A stretch of 19,668 nt of DNA. Origin: JBKPHS01 sp046729975 (GTDB taxonomy: Bacteria > Actinomycetota > Thermoleophilia > Solirubrobacterales > Thermoleophilaceae). The translations under genes were made by a program, and so were the position numbers. The stretch lies in assembly GCA_046729975.1 (NCBI GenBank), contig JBKPHS010000184.1, positions 1 through 19,668 of the forward strand. The letters run 5' to 3'. This document shows positions 15,007-19,668 of this stretch, piece by piece. The notes below the pieces were generated by a model, which was not told the origin of the DNA, did not search any database, and was given only the letters and a program-made list of their open reading frames with translations. The stretch's first letter is position 1, and each line of letters begins with the position of its first letter.

Positions 15007-15783
15007 TTGGCCTGGAAGCCGCTCGCCGATCCGCGCGTGACGCGCGTCTACCCCCCGGACGGAACCGCGGTCCCGGTCGCAGAGGCGATCAGCGGCCTGG
15101 GGCTTGCGGACCGGGCCCCAGACGACCGCCCCTACCTCGTGCTCGACATGGTGTCCGCCGCGGACGGCAAGGCCACCATCGAGGGCCGCACCTCGCAGCT
15201 CGGGGACGAGGCGGACCGCGCGCTGTTCCACCACCTCCGCACTCAGGCCGACGCGGTGATGGTCGGTGCCGGCACGATCAGGGTCGAGCGCTACGGACCG
15301 ATGATCAAGGACGAGGCGCTGCGCGAGAAGCGCCGGGGCGAGGGACTGGCGCCCGATCCACTCGCGGTGATCGTGAGCCGCAGCGGGCACCTGCCGCCCG
15401 ACCTTCCTCTGCTGCAGGACCCAGACTCGCGCGTGCTCGTGATCACCGCCGCCGAGGACGAGATCGAAGGCGTGGCCGCGCAGGTCGAGTACCTGCGCTC
15501 AGGGCGCGCGACGTTCGACCTCCGGCCGCTGGTCGAGCGCCTGCGGACAGAACACGGCGTGCGCTCGGTGCTCTGCGAGGGCGGCCCGACGCTGAACGCC
15601 TCGCTGTTCGCGTACGGACTCGTGGACGAGCTGTTCCTGACGCTGGCGCCGCAGATCGTCGGAGGGCGCGACGCGCTCACGATCGTCGCCGGCGAGCCAC
15701 TCCCGGAGCCGGTCCAGCTGGAGTTGGCGGGCGCGCTCGGGCACGGCGCGGAGCTCCTGCTGCGTTACCGCGTGCGCGGCTGA
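15007..15783 (+). CDS. RibD C-terminal/dihydrofolate-reductase-fold pyrimidine reductase-like protein
   Basis: This 258-residue protein starts at TTG 15007. It lacks the N-terminal deaminase domain of RibD and consists of the reductase domain alone: YLVLDMVSAADGKATIEGRTSQLGDEADRALFHHLRTQADAVMVGAGTIRVERYGP, then PLAVIVSRSGHLP, LVITAAE, and the hallmark VRSVLCEGGPTLNASLFAYGLVDELFLTLAPQIVGG. The family uses NADPH. Members include the riboflavin-pathway pyrimidine reductase, Rv2671-type DHFR-like enzymes and reductases of unknown substrate. The first 30 residues (PLADPRVTRVYPPDG) are a typical actinobacterial extension. No other riboflavin gene is nearby, so a riboflavin role is not assured. Confidence 0.88.
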   Translation: MAWKPLADPRVTRVYPPDGTAVPVAEAISGLGLADRAPDDRPYLVLDMVSAADGKATIEGRTSQLGDEADRALFHHLRTQADAVMVGAGTIRVERYGPMIKDEALREKRRGEGLAPDPLAVIVSRSGHLPPDLPLLQDPDSRVLVITAAEDEIEGVAAQVEYLRSGRATFDLRPLVERLRTEHGVRSVLCEGGPTLNASLFAYGLVDELFLTLAPQIVGGRDALTIVAGEPLPEPVQLELAGALGHGAELLLRYRVRG

Positions 15784-15859
15784 CGCTGCAAAAAAGGCTG
15801 CAAATAACGCATGTAGCTGCGCACCAGGCGCCTGAACCCGCTATTTATGGGGCGCTCGC
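15784..15859 (+). promoter_or_regulatory. AT-rich repeat-bearing promoter region of the ftsEX cluster
   Basis: This 76-base gap is unusually AT-rich for the window. GCTGCAAA occurs twice (15785-15792 and 15797-15804, period 12), with a third GCTGC at 15816-15820. CAGGCGCCTG (15825-15834) is a perfect ten-base palindrome. TATTTA (15842-15847) is a -10 candidate twelve bases before the ftsE ATG, and GGGG (15849-15852) a weak Shine-Dalgarno. Confidence 0.5.
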
Positions 15860-16681
15860 ATGGCCTCCATTCCCACGCAGACGACGCCGCGGACGCGGCA
15901 GCAGCCCCCTGCGGACGCCGCCGTCCCGGTCGTCGAGCTCAAGGAGGTCAGCAAGGTCTACGACGGCGGCTCGGTCGGGCTCGAGCGGGCTTCGCTGACC
16001 GTCGGCCGCGGCGAGTTCGTGTTCCTGGTCGGGCCGACCGGCTGCGGCAAGTCCACCTGCATGCGCCTCCTGATGAAGGAGCTCGATCCCTCGGCGGGCG
16101 AGCTTTTCATCGCGGGTCGCAACCTGGCCGAGATCCCGCGCAAGAAGGTGCCCTACCTGCGCCGCAACATCGGCGTCGTGTTCCAGGACTACAAGCTTCT
16201 GCCGAACCGCACCGTCTACGCGAACGTCGCGTATTCGCTCGAGGTGATCGGCGAGAGTCGCGAGTCGATCCGCCGCAAGGTGCCGGACATCCTCCACCTC
16301 GTCGGGCTCTCCACGAAGCTGCACAACTATCCCGACGAGCTCTCGGGAGGCGAGCAGCAGCGCGTCTCTATTGCCCGCGCGTTCGTCAACCACCCGCCGC
16401 TCCTGCTCGCCGACGAGCCAACCGGCAACCTGGACCCCGAGACGTCGATCGGGATCATGCAGCTGATCTACCGCATCAACCGCACCGGCACGACGGTGAT
16501 CGTCGCCACCCACGACCGCGAGATGGTCGACAAGATGCGCAGGCGGGTCATCGAGCTCGAGCAGGGACGCGTGATCCGCGACCAGGTCTCGGGGCTCTAC
16601 CGCCCGGACGAGTCCACGCAGGAGTTCGCGGTGCGCCTGCGCGGCGAGCTCGGCATCGGCGTGGAGGGGCATCCCAATTAG
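15860..16681 (+). CDS. ftsE: Cell-division ABC transporter ATPase FtsE
   Basis: FtsE is the cytoplasmic ATPase that, with FtsX, controls cell-wall hydrolases at the division site. The 273-residue protein has a 23-residue Pro/Gln-rich N-terminal extension before the usual opening VVELKEVSKVYDGG. Walker A is GPTGCGKST at 58-66. The Q-loop is NIGVVFQDYKLLPNRTV, with the family-typical DYKLL. The signature is LSGGEQQRVSIARAF, Walker B LLLADEPTGNLDP, and the switch histidine lies in IVATHDREMVD. A C-terminal tail (LYRPDESTQEFAVRLRGELG) also exceeds the common length of about 230. ATG 15860 follows an AT-rich promoter region. The stop TAG overlaps the probable ATT start of ftsX by one base. Confidence 0.97.
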   Translation: MASIPTQTTPRTRQQPPADAAVPVVELKEVSKVYDGGSVGLERASLTVGRGEFVFLVGPTGCGKSTCMRLLMKELDPSAGELFIAGRNLAEIPRKKVPYLRRNIGVVFQDYKLLPNRTVYANVAYSLEVIGESRESIRRKVPDILHLVGLSTKLHNYPDELSGGEQQRVSIARAFVNHPPLLLADEPTGNLDPETSIGIMQLIYRINRTGTTVIVATHDREMVDKMRRRVIELEQGRVIRDQVSGLYRPDESTQEFAVRLRGELGIGVEGHPN

Positions 16682-17570
16682 GGTCGGCTTCTTCATCAAG
16701 GAGGCGATGCGCGCCCTGTCCCGGAACGCGGCGCCGAGCCTGGCCGCGATGCTCACGGTGCTCCTCACCGCGCTGCTCCTCGGGGTCTTCGTCCCGATCC
16801 AGCAGGCAACCACCGGCACCGCCAACGAGGTCCGTGGCCGCGTGGTCGTCGACGTCTACGTGGCGGGCAAGGCCACGCCGTCGGAGCGCATCGAGCTGAA
16901 GCAGGCGCTGTCCCAGACGCCGAACGTCAAGAAGGTCGAGTACATCTCGAAGGAGGAGGCGCTCGCGAAGGAGAGCAAGCGCAACCCCGAGGCCTACGAG
17001 CTGCTCGGGAGCAACCCGCTGCCGGACTCCTACCGGCTCACGCCGCAGGATCCGGATCAGGTAGGCGAGATCGTCGACCGGCTGGCTCCTCGTAACGAGC
17101 AGGGAGCGCGCGAGCCGCAGCTCGCCGCCATCGACGACGTCCGCAACCGCGAGGAGGACACGAAGAAGATCCTCTCCGCGACGGGCCTGGTGAAGCTCCT
17201 GACCGGCGGGCTCACCATATTGCTGGCGCTCGCGGCGCTGGCCCTGATCGCGAACACCATCCGGCTCTCGATCTTCGCCCGCCGCCGGGAGGTCGAGGTC
17301 ATGAAGCTGGTGGGCGCGACCAACTGGTTCATCCGCTGGCCGTTCGTGATCGAGGGCGTGATCGTGGGGTTCATGGGGGGTGTGCTCGCGGTGCTGCTGC
17401 TGTGGATCGCGAAGGAGACCTTCATCGACCCGCTCGAGGACCGCTTCGCGCTGTTGGCGGCGCCCGACACGATCGACTTCCCGCTGCTGATCGGCCTGAT
17501 GCTCGTCGCCTGCGTGGTGGTCTCGGCCCTCGGCAGCGGCATCACGCTCAGGCGCTTCCTGCGCGTCTGA
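16677..17570 (+). CDS. ftsX: Cell-division membrane protein FtsX, probable ATT start
   Basis: FtsX is the permease-like partner of FtsE; its extracytoplasmic domain activates peptidoglycan hydrolases. Four membrane segments are visible: one at about 24-45, an extracellular domain to about 160, then three after VKLLTGG, including ARRREVEVMKLVGATNWFIRWPFVIEG, a family landmark. The first NTG codon is ATG 16707, but it would cut the conserved amphipathic start: codons from 16677 read xRVGFFIKEAMRALSRNAAPSL, matching the MRFGFLLNEVL...RRN opening of mycobacterial FtsX. GGAGGGG (16663-16669) lies seven bases before ATT 16677, whereas the AAGGAGG before ATG 16707 is only two bases away. I therefore propose ATT, giving 297 residues; ATG 16707 would give 287. 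Identity is certain, the start is not. Confidence 0.9.
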   Translation: MRVGFFIKEAMRALSRNAAPSLAAMLTVLLTALLLGVFVPIQQATTGTANEVRGRVVVDVYVAGKATPSERIELKQALSQTPNVKKVEYISKEEALAKESKRNPEAYELLGSNPLPDSYRLTPQDPDQVGEIVDRLAPRNEQGAREPQLAAIDDVRNREEDTKKILSATGLVKLLTGGLTILLALAALALIANTIRLSIFARRREVEVMKLVGATNWFIRWPFVIEGVIVGFMGGVLAVLLLWIAKETFIDPLEDRFALLAAPDTIDFPLLIGLMLVACVVVSALGSGITLRRFLRV

Positions 17571-17599
17571 GTCCGCGCGCGGTCCGGCTACCCTTCACC

Positions 17600-17622
17600 G
17601 GGGCGCCGAAACTGGGCGCTCC
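17600..17622 (+). terminator. Hairpin between ftsX and the S41 protease gene
   Basis: GGGGCGCC (17600-17607) pairs with GGCGCTCC (17615-17622) in eight pairs, one of them G-U, around GAAACTG. GTTCCTTC follows. It lies nine bases before the protease ATG and after a -10-like TACCCT (17589-17594). It could be a partial terminator or an RNA structure at the initiation region. Confidence 0.4.
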
Positions 17623-17631
17623 GTTCCTTCG

Positions 17632-18810
17632 ATGACCCGCTTCCGAACGCTCACGATCGCGCTCGCGAGCGCGCTTGCCGCGCTCGTCGCCGGTCTCTGG
17701 CTCGGCGGTCATCCAGACGTGCTTCCAGACGGGATCCGCAGCGCCTTCGTCGAGGACGACCGCGCGCTTCAGGCCGAGGTTCTCGAGACGATCGAGGACA
17801 ACTACTACAAGCCGGTCAAGGAAGAGGACCTGAAGAACGCGTCGCTCAAGGGCATCGTGCGATCGCTGAACGACCAGTTCTCGCACTACTTCACGCCAAG
17901 CGAAACCGAGCGCTTCGAGGAGTCGGTCAGCGGCAGGTTCGAGGGAGTCGGGATGACGGTGGAGCAGGTTCGCCGCGGGCTGCGCGTGCTGTCGGTCTTC
18001 GACCGCACTCCGGCTCAGCGTGCGGGCATCCGCAAGGGCGACCTGATCACGCAGGTGAACGGGGAGTCGATCGCCGGCATGGCGACCGACATCGCCACGG
18101 CGAAGATCAAGGGCAAGCCCGGCACGTCCGTGCGGCTGACGGTCGTGACGCCAGGCGACGACAGCCCGCGCAGCCTCGCGGTCAAGCGCGCTCGCATCGA
18201 CGTGCCGCTGACCGAGAGCAAGCTCGAGACGGTCGGCGGGGCCAAGCTCGGCGTCGTGCGCCTGTTCAGTTTCAGCTCGGGCGCCCACGGGGCCGTTCGC
18301 CAGGACGCCGAGAGGCTCTTCGACCGCGGCGCGCGAGGCATCGTGCTCGACCTGCGCGGGAACGGCGGCGGCCTGTTGAACGAGGCGGTGCTCGTATCGA
18401 GCGTGTTCGTGGAGGACGGGCTGATCGTGTCCACGCGCGGCCGCAAGAGCCCGGAGCGGAAGTTCGACGCGAAGGGCGATGCGCTCAACACCGCCGTGCC
18501 GCTGGTCGTGCTGGTGGACGGGGGCAGCGCCAGCGCGTCCGAGATCGTCGCCGGCGCGCTGCGCGACCGCCGGCGCGCCGAGCTGGTCGGCACCAAGACC
18601 TTTGGCAAGGGCGTCTTCCAGGAGGTCGAGTCGCTCTCGAACGGCGGCGCGCTCGACCTCACCGTCGGGAGCTACTACCTGCCCAGCGGGCGGACGATCG
18701 CGCCGCGCAAGGGCCTGGTCCCACAGGTCAAGGCACGCGACCTGCCGCGCACGAAGCGCGACGAGGCTCTGCCGGTGGCGCTCGAGACACTGCGCAAGAA
18801 GGTCGGTTGA
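17632..18810 (+). CDS. ctpB: C-terminal processing peptidase, S41 family (CtpB-like)
   Basis: This 392-residue protease starts at ATG 17632. Residues 6-24 (TLTIALASALAALVAGLWLGG) form a signal anchor, so the enzyme should act outside the membrane. An N-terminal helical part (ALQAEVLETIEDNYYKPVKEEDL, LNDQFSHYFTP) precedes a PDZ domain (FEGVGMTVEQV to KGDLITQVNGESI). The protease core has IVLDLRGNGGGLLNEAV, then GSASASEIVAGAL with S301, and TKTFGKGVFQ with K326 and Q330. The Ser-Lys-Gln spacing (25 and 4) equals that recalled for Bacillus CtpB. Such enzymes trim or regulate envelope proteins and wall hydrolases, which suits a place after ftsEX. No Shine-Dalgarno is visible. Its stop overlaps the TTG of the RNase gene. 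The symbol is by analogy. Confidence 0.93.
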   Translation: MTRFRTLTIALASALAALVAGLWLGGHPDVLPDGIRSAFVEDDRALQAEVLETIEDNYYKPVKEEDLKNASLKGIVRSLNDQFSHYFTPSETERFEESVSGRFEGVGMTVEQVRRGLRVLSVFDRTPAQRAGIRKGDLITQVNGESIAGMATDIATAKIKGKPGTSVRLTVVTPGDDSPRSLAVKRARIDVPLTESKLETVGGAKLGVVRLFSFSSGAHGAVRQDAERLFDRGARGIVLDLRGNGGGLLNEAVLVSSVFVEDGLIVSTRGRKSPERKFDAKGDALNTAVPLVVLVDGGSASASEIVAGALRDRRRAELVGTKTFGKGVFQEVESLSNGGALDLTVGSYYLPSGRTIAPRKGLVPQVKARDLPRTKRDEALPVALETLRKKVG

Positions 18811-19668
18811 ACGCGGCGCGGCTCGTTGAGCCGCTCGTGGCCGTCGTCCAGAAGCGCGGTCGCTTCTACGTGGCCGAGCCGCTGTTCGAGCGCGGGCAGC
18901 GGATCACCCTCGACGGCAAGGCGCGCGGGCCGGCCGGCGGGGGCGACATGGTGCTGCTGGGCGGCGGCAGGCGCGGCCCGCGCGTGACCCAGGTGCTCGG
19001 CAAGCCCGATGTCGCGCGCTCGGTGCTCGAGGCGCTGATGCTGGATCGCGGGCTGCGCCGGGCGTTTCCACGCCAGGTGGAGCTCGAGGCCTACCAGGTG
19101 GCGGGCGATCCGCCGGCGGACGCCGCGCGCACAGACCTCCGCGCCCTGCCGACGTTCACGATCGACCCTGTTAGCGCGCAGGACTTCGACGACGCGATCT
19201 CCGCGCGGCGCGAGGACGGCGTGACGCGGCTATGGGTCCACATCGCCGACGTGAGCGCCTACGTGCGGCCCGGCGGGGCGATCGAGGCCGAGGCCTTCAG
19301 GCGCGGAACCAGCGTGTACGTGCCGGACGCGGTGGAGCCGATGCTGCCCGAGGCGCTCTCGACCGGCGCGTGTTCGCTGGTGCCCGGCGAGGAGAGGCTT
19401 GCCGTGACCGTCGAGATCGAGATGGACGGTGCGAGGCCGCGCAACGTGCAGTACCAGCGGTCGCTGATCCGTAGCGACGCGCGCCTCGACTACGAACGGA
19501 TCGATCGCGTGTTCCACGGCCAGGAGCGCGCCGAGGAGCCGTGGGCCGAGCCGCTGGAGGCGGCACGCGCGGTGGCGGCCGCCCTGCGCGAGCGGCGGCG
19601 CGAGCGCGGCGCGCTCGAGGTGGAGTCGATCGAGCCGGCCTACGAGTTCGATCGCGAGGGTCATGTCG
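18807..19668 (+). CDS. RNase R/RNase II-family exoribonuclease, 3' end cut off
   Basis: A TTG at 18807 overlaps the protease stop as TTGA and has AGAAGG four bases upstream; a GTG at 18837 is an alternative. The frame is open to the window end, 287 codons. An OB-like cold-shock segment comes first (VAVVQKRGRFYVAEPLF, GDMVLLGGGRRGPRVTQVLG), then LRALPTFTIDPVSAQDFDDAIS, the RNB active-site motif whose aspartates bind magnesium, and LWVHIADVSAYVRPGG. Later phrases VYVPDAVEPMLPEALSTGACSL and RLAVTVEIEMDG are typical of RNase R/II. The enzyme degrades RNA from 3' to 5'. The N-terminal part is shorter than in E. coli RNase R, as in several actinobacterial members. The RNB family is certain; R versus II cannot be settled without the C-terminus. 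Confidence 0.92.
   Translation, partial: MNAARLVEPLVAVVQKRGRFYVAEPLFERGQRITLDGKARGPAGGGDMVLLGGGRRGPRVTQVLGKPDVARSVLEALMLDRGLRRAFPRQVELEAYQVAGDPPADAARTDLRALPTFTIDPVSAQDFDDAISARREDGVTRLWVHIADVSAYVRPGGAIEAEAFRRGTSVYVPDAVEPMLPEALSTGACSLVPGEERLAVTVEIEMDGARPRNVQYQRSLIRSDARLDYERIDRVFHGQERAEEPWAEPLEAARAVAAALRERRRERGALEVESIEPAYEFDREGHV

Noticed and set aside
15785..15820. The GCTGC repeats as a CRISPR or satellite array
   Set aside because: There are only two full copies plus a partial one, eight bases long with no regular spacer, so promoter-type repeats are more likely.

Overview
The window is a dense, very GC-rich stretch of bacterial chromosome with typical actinobacterial features: GTG/TTG starts, four-base stop/start overlaps, and -10-like hexamers placed six or seven bases before start codons that lack a Shine-Dalgarno sequence. 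The best guess is a deep-branching actinomycete such as Thermoleophilia (Solirubrobacterales or Gaiellales). That assignment rests on general character and gene content, not on a database match. I see no rRNA, tRNA, CRISPR array, insertion sequence or phage gene, and no gap over about 120 bases without a gene.

Layout. (1) Positions 1-2381, minus strand: a translationally coupled trio read right to left, a CtaG-type cytochrome oxidase assembly membrane protein, a nitronate monooxygenase-like flavoprotein, and a membrane-anchored lytic transglycosylase that runs off the left edge. (2) 2423-7974, plus: comF, short-form hpf, an NTF2-like gene, secA, then prfB (RF2), which keeps the classical +1 programmed frameshift. 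(3) 8034-15783: an accessory block on both strands. It holds a sulfite-oxidase-family molybdoenzyme with an extra N-terminal domain, an ABC1/UbiB-type kinase, a secreted matrixin-like zinc protease, a Tag-like protein without the expected catalytic residue, nadC, a VOC-fold protein, nadA, a small secreted unknown and a RibD-C reductase. (4) 15860-19668, plus: ftsE, ftsX, a ctpB-like S41 protease and the 5' part of an RNase R/RNase II gene.

How it fits together. comF-hpf-secA-prfB and ftsE-ftsX-ctpB are also neighbours in Bacillus subtilis, so regions 2 and 4 look like an old housekeeping backbone (translation, secretion, division and wall-hydrolase control) split here by about 8 kb of lineage-specific genes. 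nadC and nadA give quinolinate synthesis and its conversion to NaMN; nadB is not in the window.

The best candidates for a second look are regulatory: the prfB frameshift; a mirror-symmetric divergent promoter (12146-12175) whose two -10 elements share a CTAG core and each lie seven bases from a GTG; a repeated leaderless-start pattern; a probable ATT start for ftsX; and a perfect 10-bp inverted repeat between the divergent kinase and protease genes. I do not see a convincing new multi-gene defence or biosynthetic system.
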